From Marinoscillum pacificum (GTDB lineage Bacteria; Bacteroidota; Bacteroidia; Cytophagales; Cyclobacteriaceae): a stretch of 64,000 nucleotides of DNA. This document shows positions 16,799 to 25,191 of this stretch, one piece after another. Numbering within the stretch: the stretch's first letter is position 1; the number at the start of each line of letters is the position of its first letter. Location: assembly GCF_024714495.1 (NCBI RefSeq), contig NZ_JAMZMJ010000010.1:148633-212632 (forward strand). Reading direction: 5' to 3'. Made by a program: the position numbers and the translations under genes. The notes below the pieces were generated by a model that was not told the origin of the DNA, did no database searches, and worked only from the letters and a program-made list of their open reading frames with translations.

Positions 16799-17665
16799 CT
16801 ACCCTATGAGTTCTTTGAGATTTGTATAATCGACTAAAGCCGTTCGCTCATCCTCAAACTTCTCCACTAAAACCTTTTTCAATTTCTTATGAACCAACTT
16901 AACCTCTTTACAATTATGCTTCACATCAAAAAATGGTAATGAAACATAAGTCTTCAACGTTCCTTCTTGATTATGTTTTTGACGAAACTTCCCAGTAACT
17001 AAATCAATACATCGATAATTAATTCCTCGATCTAGTAGCAATTGTTTGAAAACCATCTCAGGGTTCCAACAACTATATCTTGCCCATATCTTGCCTTTCC
17101 TTTTCAAGTATTTTGGATTGTTATGATAATTTGGATACCACTCTTCCAGAAAGTATCTCAGGATATCCATTCGTGCATCCATCACTTGTGATCCACCATA
17201 ACAAAATCGATCATAAAGCCCTTCATGATTATCAACAGGCGGCAAATAGATGTGCTCGCTACTTTGATTAAAATCAATAAACAGATCGTTAAAAAAACAG
17301 ATATCTGGCCTGGACCAAATAACCCAATCGTACGGCTGACCAACCTTCTTCTCCAGCTGTTTCTTTAATTGGTTACACGAAATCATGGATTGCCACTGAA
17401 GAAGATTACCCTCAATCCCCTGATTTCCAATCAGATTTTCATTATAAGACAGTTCCCATGTAAATGTCGGATCGGCCTCTATTTTTACCAATTGATTATC
17501 AACCTTAGACAGAAGCTCATTTAGCGCATTTTTGTCCGGCTGCTCAGGAAAGTGCCCAACAAAATCCACAGAATGACCAATATGATTCAGAACATGATTT
17601 TGGAAACTCTCAACAAAGTATTCAAAATTTCTAGGCAAAGAAGATAAACATACCAATATCCGCAT
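16799..17665 (-). CDS. Putative glycosyltransferase, RPD motif
   Basis: A 288-residue protein that I do not place in a named family. It starts with a Rossmann-like strand (MRILVCLSSLPRNFEYFVES), has DWVIWSRPDICFFND in the middle, a pattern shared by several uncharacterised transferases in polysaccharide loci in which R-x-D replaces DxD, and a lysine-rich tail. The ATG start lies 1 bp after the stop of the gene at 17667-18788, so translation is probably coupled. Context suggests it adds a sugar or another group to the same glycan. Confidence 0.55.
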   Translation of the reverse strand: MRILVCLSSLPRNFEYFVESFQNHVLNHIGHSVDFVGHFPEQPDKNALNELLSKVDNQLVKIEADPTFTWELSYNENLIGNQGIEGNLLQWQSMISCNQLKKQLEKKVGQPYDWVIWSRPDICFFNDLFIDFNQSSEHIYLPPVDNHEGLYDRFCYGGSQVMDARMDILRYFLEEWYPNYHNNPKYLKRKGKIWARYSCWNPEMVFKQLLLDRGINYRCIDLVTGKFRQKHNQEGTLKTYVSLPFFDVKHNCKEVKLVHKKLKKVLVEKFEDERTALVDYTNLKELIG

Positions 17666-17666
17666 A

Positions 17667-18788
17667 TCAAAGTCCCAGTTCGCTCATTAACGTATACAAA
17701 TACTGAATCCAGTGACGTTGCTTGCTGTACTGTCCCACTAGCCGCTCATGGATCTCGGGGCTCATCGGTCTTTTACTCAAAATCACATCTTCTTTTCTTG
17801 CCAAATTGATTCCCTGCCCTTCTACTTTCTGTAAATAATTAGCCTCTAATGGAAGCATAGTTGCCTGAAATGTCGCTATGGCATTTTTGACTTTACGAGT
17901 GGTTAGCACCAGCTGTGTCTCAGCCAAAAAAGACGGCTTTTCTCCATATAGATCAAATTCCAATCCTTGATATTCTTTTTCAGTCAGTCCTAGCCATTCA
18001 AAAAACACATCATATTTAGATATCGATTCACTCAATTTCTGAAACTGAAACGACCTCTTTCCCAAAGATATTGGGACTTGATAACGAGCAAATTCCCCTT
18101 TATGATTTACTCCTGCATCTCCAAAATTCGTTGTAAAAGAAACCCTAGGGTAAAAAAAGAATTTATGCTGATCTACCAGATAGTATATAAAATCCTTTTT
18201 CCATGATTGGTCACTCCACTTAGCAACTGGCGTTGGAACTCTTACCGAATCATAATTCACTTTCTGATCCATCCAATTCTCGAAATCTGCCCATTGACTT
18301 TCCGTCCAGATTTGGCCCCAGGAAGATGGCACTTGCAAAAAGTAGTTATCAGCCCCGTCTTCAAGTGGAATGAATGGCAAATGCTTGAACTCTTTGATAT
18401 GATAGCTGAATAAGGAAATTCCTGCTATTGATTGATCATCTTCGCAATAAGTCAGGGCTTCTACTGCATACTGATAATATACCGGACTTACCACTAGATC
18501 ATCTTCCAAAACGATAACCGCTCCATAGTCCTTTGTTAATCTGCCACAGCTCATTACATGTGCCTTGAGTCCCAGATTTTCCTGATGAGTGATTACTTTT
18601 TTTTCTCCATTGTTCCACTCAAAATCCTCTGCTGCTTGTATCACCTCTGAGTTTGCTCCTCCATCAAGGCTGATCAATAGCGGAATATCTGTCACATTAT
18701 ACTGTGCGGACTGCAACGAACAGAGTAAACGATCTAGTGATGCTGGTCGATCATAGGCTACTACAACTACGGCAGGTACACGGTTCAT
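17667..18788 (-). CDS. Glycosyltransferase, GT2/GT13-like
   Basis: A 373-residue enzyme. PAVVVVAYDRPASLDRLLCS, ITHQENLGLKAHVMSCG and AVIVLEDDLVVSP give the order of a GT-A domain resembling animal GnT-I-type (GT13) proteins, with EDD as the metal-binding site. A tryptophan-rich SSWGQIWTESQW segment follows, probably for acceptor binding. Its start overlaps the stop of the upstream GT2 gene by 4 bp. The pairing with that gene suggests consecutive sugar additions; donors are unknown. Confidence 0.75.
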   Translation of the reverse strand: MNRVPAVVVVAYDRPASLDRLLCSLQSAQYNVTDIPLLISLDGGANSEVIQAAEDFEWNNGEKKVITHQENLGLKAHVMSCGRLTKDYGAVIVLEDDLVVSPVYYQYAVEALTYCEDDQSIAGISLFSYHIKEFKHLPFIPLEDGADNYFLQVPSSWGQIWTESQWADFENWMDQKVNYDSVRVPTPVAKWSDQSWKKDFIYYLVDQHKFFFYPRVSFTTNFGDAGVNHKGEFARYQVPISLGKRSFQFQKLSESISKYDVFFEWLGLTEKEYQGLEFDLYGEKPSFLAETQLVLTTRKVKNAIATFQATMLPLEANYLQKVEGQGINLARKEDVILSKRPMSPEIHERLVGQYSKQRHWIQYLYTLMSELGL

Positions 18789-19732
18789 TTACTTGGACTA
18801 TTCGGTTTTGACAGAAACAATTGGCTATCATCAAAATTAAGAGCTTTTAAATAGATTGACCGAAAATTCTCTAATGCATGCTTTTTCAGCCTTTCTCTTT
18901 CATTATTCGCCAAATTTTTGCTGAGGTATTTGACTCTGTTGGAAACATACAATCCATATCTTATCCAGCCAAATCTCGATGACGGATCAAGCAACTTAAT
19001 GTATAAGTCTCTTTCAAAACGCTTGATCGGATCAAACTTGATCTTAGAAGGAGGCCTATCTTCTCTGTCGTGAACTACGAGTGCATCATTCACTATTCCT
19101 ATCCTTAATCCTCCGTTGATCAATCGCTGTACGTAATTAAAGTCTTCACCATAATGAAAAAATAAAGGATGAAACAAACCAACTCGTTCTATACATGATT
19201 TAGATATGAGCCATGCTGCTGCATTCACAAAATGAACTTCCGCAATATTTGATTCTTGATTGATATTGGCTAGAAAATCGTCAGAAACGTCTTCAGACAC
19301 AAATGTATAGAACAACTGATCATATCCTGACCGATCTCCTTTCAGATGGATAGGAGATACTATTCCATAGTCTGGATTTGCTATCAATTGATCTCTAAGG
19401 CATCCTAAAGTATTCTCATCTACCCATGCATCTTGGTTGAGCAAAAAGAAATAAGAATAACCCAAGCTAAAAGCATATGCAATACCTTGATTATTCGCTC
19501 CTCCAAAACCCACATTTTCTTGATTAACAATGACATGAACTTGCGGGTATTTCTCTTCAATATGTGCCAGGGTGTCATCAGAAGAACAATTATCTATTAA
19601 GATGATGTCAGACTTCTGGTCAGACGCTAGAATAGAACCAATACATCGATCTATCCATTTCATAGCATTGTAAGTAACTATAATACAGCAAGTGTCTGAT
19701 CGTTTTGTTTCTGATTTCATTTTACCTGACAT
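18785..19732 (-). CDS. Rhamnosyltransferase-like GT2
   Basis: A 315-residue family 2 glycosyltransferase. Motifs in order: CCIIVTYNAMKWIDRC, DIILIDNCSSDDT, NQENVGFGGANNQGI, and FLLNQDAWVDENT with the QDAW metal site; FHYGEDFNYVQRL is the catalytic ED region. The N-loop-GFGGANNQG pattern is common in rhamnosyltransferases such as WbbL and RfbF. A GTG at 19735 and ATGs at 19732 and 19720 are possible starts; 19732 is chosen. It heads the minus-strand run down to 13109, with no promoter I can assign in the 130 bp upstream. Confidence 0.8.
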   Translation of the reverse strand: MSGKMKSETKRSDTCCIIVTYNAMKWIDRCIGSILASDQKSDIILIDNCSSDDTLAHIEEKYPQVHVIVNQENVGFGGANNQGIAYAFSLGYSYFFLLNQDAWVDENTLGCLRDQLIANPDYGIVSPIHLKGDRSGYDQLFYTFVSEDVSDDFLANINQESNIAEVHFVNAAAWLISKSCIERVGLFHPLFFHYGEDFNYVQRLINGGLRIGIVNDALVVHDREDRPPSKIKFDPIKRFERDLYIKLLDPSSRFGWIRYGLYVSNRVKYLSKNLANNERERLKKHALENFRSIYLKALNFDDSQLFLSKPNSPSK

Positions 19733-19866
19733 CACACAAACTTATCCTAATCTAAACTCTCTCAATCGGTATTCTTTCAAGAAAATGAGTAATTCTAATC
19801 ATATGGTATGCTCTTTGATACAATATCCTTTGATTATTATCAATTAAGCTTATTTACTTTGTACTT

Positions 19867-20277
19867 ATGGTCACGAAAATTTCCATCTTATTTATTGGAC
19901 TTTTAGGAGTTTTGAACTCTAACTGGATATCTAATGATGACAGAAAAGACGATTATACATTCGCTTTTTACAAAATCGACAACAAGGTAGAAATCATCGT
20001 TAATGATTCATTGATATACTCAACAGGTGAAATGAAAGGTAACCCAGACCTGGAAGGCAACCTAACCTATAAGGTTGGTCATTTACTCACGAAGGGAAGG
20101 GATGAAGTCATCGTCAGGTTATACAATGGCCATGAACCCTATAGCCCCGATAAGAAAGATCAGCATTGGGAAATTGAATATTCTCTATTTAAAAACGGAA
20201 AGGAATATGATCTGATGTGGGATGAGGGCGATGACTACAGAACAGGATTGGTTTTCGAGGAAACCTACTTTTTATAA
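19867..20277 (+). CDS. Small secreted hypothetical protein
   Basis: A 136-residue protein not recognised. The first 18-20 residues (KISILFIGLLGVLN) form a hydrophobic signal sequence; there is no lipobox cysteine. The mature part is very acidic and aromatic, predicted as beta strands (YTFAFYKIDNKVEIIVNDSL, DEVIVRLYNGHEPYSP), which resembles small beta-sandwich carbohydrate- or ligand-binding proteins. It is a lone plus-strand gene placed between two minus-strand glycosyltransferases. A periplasmic or cell-surface role is likely; nothing more can be said. Confidence 0.6.
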   Translation: MVTKISILFIGLLGVLNSNWISNDDRKDDYTFAFYKIDNKVEIIVNDSLIYSTGEMKGNPDLEGNLTYKVGHLLTKGRDEVIVRLYNGHEPYSPDKKDQHWEIEYSLFKNGKEYDLMWDEGDDYRTGLVFEETYFL

Positions 20278-20285
20278 AGAAGTTA

Positions 20286-21218
20286 TCACTTTCTGAATAA
20301 ACCGAAAACTCCACGATTATAATATTTTATTATACTCCAACTGATCATTCGACTTGATTTGAGTAATCCAATTTTCTTCACGTAATGTGATAAGACTGTT
20401 TTCAATTCATCAACACCCTCTTGACCGATCATGACTCGAAATTTTTGATAAAAAGAAGATTCCAACAAATCCAATATCAACACCACTCGATCAGTATAAG
20501 AAGGATTAGGGCCTATAGTGGCGATATTACTAGAGGATACAGACCCTGAATGCACCCTGAATGTGTTCAACTTTTCACGAACAAACGATATGTGCTCATT
20601 AAGACCAATCCTCAGCCAATATTCAAAATCTACAATCTGTTGGTATTTAGTATTAAACAATCCATATTTTTCTATCAAGGACCGATGAATTAAGCCAACT
20701 ATTGGTTCACCAAGAAAATTATGTTTGAGTTTATTTCCAATTAAGATTTCTGCTATCCTTTCTGGATGAACCAATATCTCCTGTTCTTTCAATGCTTTGG
20801 CAAGGGTTAAAATACCATCGAAAAATGTACGCCTTTCTGGATTGTCGCACAGATACTCTCGATCTGTCAACACTAATCCAGTGCCATTTCTTTTTCCCGT
20901 TTCCTGCATTTTCTCAATGCAATCCGGCTGCATGAGGTCATCCTGAAATTGAAATTTGATCCAATCACCCTGTGCCATTTCTAGGCATTTATTCCAGTTC
21001 TCTACCAGACCAAGTCTACGTTCATTGATTATTAACTTTATTCTGGAATCTTTTCTGGCAAATTCAGTTACAATTCGTTGAGAGCTGTCTGCTGAAGATT
21101 CATCTATTACAAGAACTTCAATATGCTCGTATGTCTGATTAATTACAGACTGTAAACACTGTTCTAAGTATTCCTCACCATTATAACATGGTATACACAC
21201 GGAAACAAGCTCTTGCAT
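20286..21218 (-). CDS. Glycosyltransferase family 2 protein
   Basis: A 310-residue GT2 enzyme with a textbook N-terminal domain: VSVCIPCYNGEEYLEQCLQS, QTYEHIEVLVIDESSADSS and the metal-site region WIKFQFQDDLMQPD (QDD in place of the usual DDD or DxD). The middle carries IVGLIHRSLIEKYGLFN and FEYWLRIGL, as in O-antigen and capsule transferases. No transmembrane segment is visible. It stands alone on the minus strand, 104 bp from the divergent Wzi-like gene, with which it may share a control region. Confidence 0.85.
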   Translation of the reverse strand: MQELVSVCIPCYNGEEYLEQCLQSVINQTYEHIEVLVIDESSADSSQRIVTEFARKDSRIKLIINERRLGLVENWNKCLEMAQGDWIKFQFQDDLMQPDCIEKMQETGKRNGTGLVLTDREYLCDNPERRTFFDGILTLAKALKEQEILVHPERIAEILIGNKLKHNFLGEPIVGLIHRSLIEKYGLFNTKYQQIVDFEYWLRIGLNEHISFVREKLNTFRVHSGSVSSSNIATIGPNPSYTDRVVLILDLLESSFYQKFRVMIGQEGVDELKTVLSHYVKKIGLLKSSRMISWSIIKYYNRGVFGLFRK

Positions 21219-21322
21219 AATTCGAAATTACGCTAAAAAGCAAAAATCCTCGTTAATCAACACCCTTGATAACAATTTCAATTAGCCAACATTGGCTTTA
21301 TTTGCACTATAAACTATGAACC

Positions 21323-22807
21323 ATGAGACTGAATTATATATTCTCGATTGCTATCATATCACTATCTTCTGTAGTATTTGGTCAAATTAGTGCGCCAGGT
21401 AGTCTATTTACGACAATTGAAATTACTCATGATACTACAACCTTAGGTTTCTACCAATCAGTTCATTCAGAAGAAATTACGAACAAAATTGAATTACTAG
21501 ATCCACTATTCAGGACTAGTGCTAATAACTATTACCCGAGAGGGTTCAATGATGGACCGGTTTGGAAAGGTAAAGGTTTAACGATCGAGCTGCATGGAGG
21601 GGTGGCAGGTAAAATAGGACCGGTGACCTATGCATTGTATCCAGTAGTTTATTACTCTCAGAACCTTGAATCAAAACTAAATCCACCAATTCTTAACAAT
21701 AGCATTAGTCCATATGGATATCAATTTACACAAGGATTGGGAGGTATTGATTGGCCCAATAGATTCGGAAACTCCTCCTTTACAACATTTCATCCGGGTC
21801 AATCTGAGATAAAATTGGAGCTAGGCAAGTTTGTAACGAGCGTGTCTACTCAAAATTACTCTGTGGGTCCTTCGGTTTTTAATCCTATAATTTTAAGTAG
21901 ACAAGGCGGTGGGTTTCCTCATTTGAGAATTGGCAGCAAACCATTTGATCTCAATGCCAAAAACCTATACCTCGGTAAAATGGAATTGACTGTATTGGCC
22001 GGCTTCCTAAAAGAATCTGAATATTTCGACAATAATGAAGACAACAACAGAAGTTATTTCAATGGTCTATTCTTCGCCTATACTCCTCCATTTCTTGAGA
22101 ACCTAACTCTTGGATTCAATAAGGCTCTTTATAAACAAACCAACAGGTTTAGCGCTCAAGATTTGATTTCAGTAATTCACGTATTAGACACAGTTGGTCC
22201 AAATGATCAATTTGATCAACTTGCCTCGGCCACTATGGAATGGAAGTTCCCGTCAGTTGGTTTCAGAGCATACATGGAGTTTGCATACAATGACTTTGGG
22301 GGATTTTTTAAGTGGATAGAGCCAGAACACAGTAGAGCATATACAATCGGTTTTGAAAAAGAATTATATCTAAAAAATGGCGACAAGTTCCTAATCAATT
22401 ATGAGCACACCAATCTCTCCCGTAATCATACATTTCTTTGGAGACCTGAACCTTCATTTTATATACACTCAGTTAACAAGCAGGGATATACCAATCAAGG
22501 ACAACTTCTAGGAGCAGGAATTGGCCCTGGTAGTAACTGTGATATTCTAATGGTCAAATTCACCCATAAGCAATCTACTTTAGGGTTATCAGGATCGCGT
22601 ATCGAAACAAACAAAGACTATTTAGTCAGGAATATTCGTGAACCAGATCATGACATTGAATATGGATGGGGCGGATATGTTAACTATGAATTAGAAAAAC
22701 TGAATATCTTCTTTGAAATAGTACGCAGCAGAAATCACAACAAGTACTACATCAAGAGAGTAAGCAATTTGTATTTGAGTCTGGGAACGCAGCTAAAACT
22801 GAATTGA
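21323..22807 (+). CDS. Wzi-like capsule assembly outer membrane protein
   Basis: A 494-residue beta-barrel protein with an N-terminal signal peptide ending near VVFGQ. The region FRTSANNYYPRGFNDGPVWKGKG is the typical N-terminal block of the Wzi family (PF14052 by pattern), which anchors capsule or exopolysaccharide at the outer membrane surface. Alternating hydrophobic strands with glycine and aromatic girdles follow, and the last strand ends LYLSLGTQLKLN. It is the only outer membrane component of the locus seen here. The next gene starts inside its stop codon. Confidence 0.85.
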   Translation: MRLNYIFSIAIISLSSVVFGQISAPGSLFTTIEITHDTTTLGFYQSVHSEEITNKIELLDPLFRTSANNYYPRGFNDGPVWKGKGLTIELHGGVAGKIGPVTYALYPVVYYSQNLESKLNPPILNNSISPYGYQFTQGLGGIDWPNRFGNSSFTTFHPGQSEIKLELGKFVTSVSTQNYSVGPSVFNPIILSRQGGGFPHLRIGSKPFDLNAKNLYLGKMELTVLAGFLKESEYFDNNEDNNRSYFNGLFFAYTPPFLENLTLGFNKALYKQTNRFSAQDLISVIHVLDTVGPNDQFDQLASATMEWKFPSVGFRAYMEFAYNDFGGFFKWIEPEHSRAYTIGFEKELYLKNGDKFLINYEHTNLSRNHTFLWRPEPSFYIHSVNKQGYTNQGQLLGAGIGPGSNCDILMVKFTHKQSTLGLSGSRIETNKDYLVRNIREPDHDIEYGWGGYVNYELEKLNIFFEIVRSRNHNKYYIKRVSNLYLSLGTQLKLN

Positions 22808-23676
22808 TCATCCCCTTGAGTATTCAAATAAAAAGACCTCTAGCCCCCAACCTGTCGTGTATTGTTGATCATTTTAATGAAAATACATCGTTATATGGGG
22901 ATACCCATTTAATTCTTCATTCGAAGATACTTTGGGCTAATACAAGCACCCCCGAAATATTAAAAGATATTTCGTCAAAAACTGATGATAAACACAAAAC
23001 CCTGGTCTTCATAGTTGATGACTTTGAACAGAGATATAACCATCATCAGAATCTAATACTCTTTCGAACAAGCTTGAGAGCTTCCAGGAAAAGGATAAAT
23101 GAATTCGTGCTTCCCTACATTTGGGAATGTAATGACACAGCATTTCCTACATCAGAATCAACCATAACTCCAGTAGTTGGTTTTTGTGGTCTTGTAAATA
23201 AGCATCGAAAAAAGATTATTCAAACTTTTAAGAAATCCAATAGAGTTGAATCCAACTTCATCATTAGAGATAAATTCTGGGGTGGTGATCCACACAATTC
23301 ACAATTGGTTGACGAATACGAGGCGAACATCAAAAGCTCACAATTTGTACTTTGCAATAGAGGTCGAGGAAACTTTTCCATGCGCTTTTATCAAACCTTG
23401 GCATTCGGAAGAATTCCTGTACTAGTTAATACAGACATGGTGCTACCATTCGAAAATGAAATACCATGGAAAGACCTCATTGTCTTTGAGAAGTCTGAAA
23501 AGAAATGTCTTGAGAAAGTAATAGAAATTCATAAAAAGGATGAAATCACTCACAGACAAAAATTGTGTCGAGAGTTTTTTGATAAGTTCTTTCACAAGGA
23601 TGTGGTCTTTTCTAAACTTTTAGAATCTGCACTAAAACCCCAAAAGACATCTTGGTGGTCCAGACTGTTTGCTTGA
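22804..23676 (+). CDS. Exostosin-like glycosyltransferase, second copy
   Basis: A 290-residue protein with the C-terminal donor domain of exostosins: SSQFVLCNRGRGNFSMRFYQ followed by TLAFGRIPVLVNTDMVLPF and WKDLIVFEK. It lacks much of the N-terminal part seen in the 10177-11376 gene. The start is a TTG at 22804 that overlaps the Wzi stop in TTGA; there is no in-frame ATG for nearly 200 codons, so translation coupling to Wzi is likely. It probably finishes or modifies the polysaccharide that the Wzi-like protein anchors. Sugar unknown. Confidence 0.72.
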   Translation: MIIPLSIQIKRPLAPNLSCIVDHFNENTSLYGDTHLILHSKILWANTSTPEILKDISSKTDDKHKTLVFIVDDFEQRYNHHQNLILFRTSLRASRKRINEFVLPYIWECNDTAFPTSESTITPVVGFCGLVNKHRKKIIQTFKKSNRVESNFIIRDKFWGGDPHNSQLVDEYEANIKSSQFVLCNRGRGNFSMRFYQTLAFGRIPVLVNTDMVLPFENEIPWKDLIVFEKSEKKCLEKVIEIHKKDEITHRQKLCREFFDKFFHKDVVFSKLLESALKPQKTSWWSRLFA

Positions 23677-23717
23677 CACATCTCGTTTAATTTCTAATCC
23701 GTTAAAAGACACTTCAC

Positions 23718-23725
23718 TACCTTTG
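23718..23725 (+). promoter_or_regulatory. Candidate -7 promoter box for mltG
   Basis: TACCTTTG matches the TAnnTTTG consensus, 20 bp before the start of mltG at 23745. No clear -33 element is seen. Confidence 0.4.
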
Positions 23726-23744
23726 CCCCAAACTCAATAAAGGC

Positions 23745-24779
23745 ATGAACAAAAAGAACTGGGTAGCTGCCGCTTTGATCATCGGCACAATTATGCTATC
23801 GTCGTTTGCATTTTATTTCTACCAGATTTTATTCACTCCAAATATCCTGGTAGACCAGGAAGACCGCTATTTCGCAATTCCAGAGGGAACCACTTTTGAA
23901 GAAGTGCGAAATCAATTATATGATCAACGAATCATAAACGATGCGGTATCCTTTAGTTTTCTGTCTAAACTGAAAAAGTATGACGAGAATGTGAAACCAG
24001 GCATGTACTTGTTCAAAAAAGACATGAGCAATACAGCGGCCATCAACATGCTTCGAGCTGGCCTACAAACTCCAGTGAAACTAACGTTTAGTACCGCCAG
24101 AAAAATAGAGGAACTAGCGGGCAAACTAACGAATAACATCATGATGGACTCATTGGATCTTATCCCAATACTGACATCAGATAGTGTGGCAGAAGCTTAT
24201 GGATTTGATTCGCAGACATTCATTAGTATGTTTTTACCCAACACTTATGAAGTTTACTGGACCATCTCTGAAAAAGAACTTCTTGATCGACTAAAGAAAG
24301 AATATGATAAATTCTGGAATGCGGAGCGACTTGCTCAAGCTCAAAAAATTGGTTTAACACCTGAAGAGATTACTACAGTGGCTTCCATCGTAAATGCTGA
24401 AACAAACTTCAGTGATGAAGCACCAACAATTGCTGGTGTATATTTAAATCGACTTGACAGAGGCTACAAACTTCAAGCGGACCCAACATTGAAGTTTGCA
24501 CTGAATAACTTCGAAATCAGAAGGCTTCTTTTGAAAGACATGGAGTTTGATTCTCCGTACAACACTTACAAATACGCTGGCCTACCTCCTGGTCCCATCA
24601 ACATGCCTTCCATCAATATGATAGAAGCTGTTTTGAATTACGAAGATCATTCTTACCTTTATTTCTGTGCAAAGGATGATTTTTCTGGTAGACATGTTTT
24701 TGCGAATACTTTAGTAGAGCACAATGTCAACGCCAAAAAATTTCAAACAGCACTTAACCAGCAGAGGATTTACAGATAG
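23745..24779 (+). CDS. mltG: Endolytic murein transglycosylase MltG
   Basis: A 344-residue inner membrane protein that cuts nascent peptidoglycan strands and so sets glycan length. One N-terminal membrane helix (about 8-30) is followed by a LysM-like region (AIPEGTTFEEVRNQLYDQRI) and the YceG catalytic domain: FLPNTYEVYWT, then ASIVNAETNFSDEAPTIAGV with the catalytic Glu219, then YLNRLDRGYKLQADPTLKFAL. The length and ending fit the family. The next gene overlaps slightly if its early start is used, but its ATG lies 5 bp after this stop. Confidence 0.95.
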   Translation: MNKKNWVAAALIIGTIMLSSFAFYFYQILFTPNILVDQEDRYFAIPEGTTFEEVRNQLYDQRIINDAVSFSFLSKLKKYDENVKPGMYLFKKDMSNTAAINMLRAGLQTPVKLTFSTARKIEELAGKLTNNIMMDSLDLIPILTSDSVAEAYGFDSQTFISMFLPNTYEVYWTISEKELLDRLKKEYDKFWNAERLAQAQKIGLTPEEITTVASIVNAETNFSDEAPTIAGVYLNRLDRGYKLQADPTLKFALNNFEIRRLLLKDMEFDSPYNTYKYAGLPPGPINMPSINMIEAVLNYEDHSYLYFCAKDDFSGRHVFANTLVEHNVNAKKFQTALNQQRIYR

Positions 24780-24783
24780 TTTA

Positions 24784-25191
24784 ATGTACACACATGAAGC
24801 GAAAACCCGGGTCAGATATGCTGAAACTGACCAAATGGGTTATGTATACTATGGCAACTATGCTACTTACTATGAGATAGCTCGGGTAGAGGCCTTTAGA
24901 GCGCTAGGATTTCCATATAAGCAAATGGAAGACATGGGAATTGGTATGCCAGTGCTTTCACTCAACGTAAAGTATCACCGACCAGGCAAGTACGACGACC
25001 TTCTAACTATCAAAGTAACCATTCCTGAAAAGCCAAGAGCTCGAATTTTATTTCAATACGAGGTTACCAATGAAGCTGGTGAACTGATTAACACAGGAGA
25101 AACGGAATTAGTATTCATCAAAATGGATACCGGTCGACCCACAAGAATGCCAGAAGCTATGGAAAAGCTTCTAGAACCACATTTTGCGTGA
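24784..25191 (+). CDS. Acyl-CoA thioesterase, YbgC/4HBT hot-dog family
   Basis: A 135-residue hot-dog fold thioesterase. The family signature RYAETDQMGYVYYGNYATYYE contains the catalytic aspartate in TDQMG. These enzymes hydrolyse acyl-CoA or acyl-ACP thioesters in the cytoplasm. An earlier start at 24724 would overlap mltG by 56 bp; the ATG at 24784 puts the hot-dog domain in its usual place about 8 residues in and is preferred. It is followed by a YihY gene that starts inside its stop codon (GTGA), so mltG, this gene and the YihY gene form one operon. Confidence 0.9.
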   Translation: MYTHEAKTRVRYAETDQMGYVYYGNYATYYEIARVEAFRALGFPYKQMEDMGIGMPVLSLNVKYHRPGKYDDLLTIKVTIPEKPRARILFQYEVTNEAGELINTGETELVFIKMDTGRPTRMPEAMEKLLEPHFA

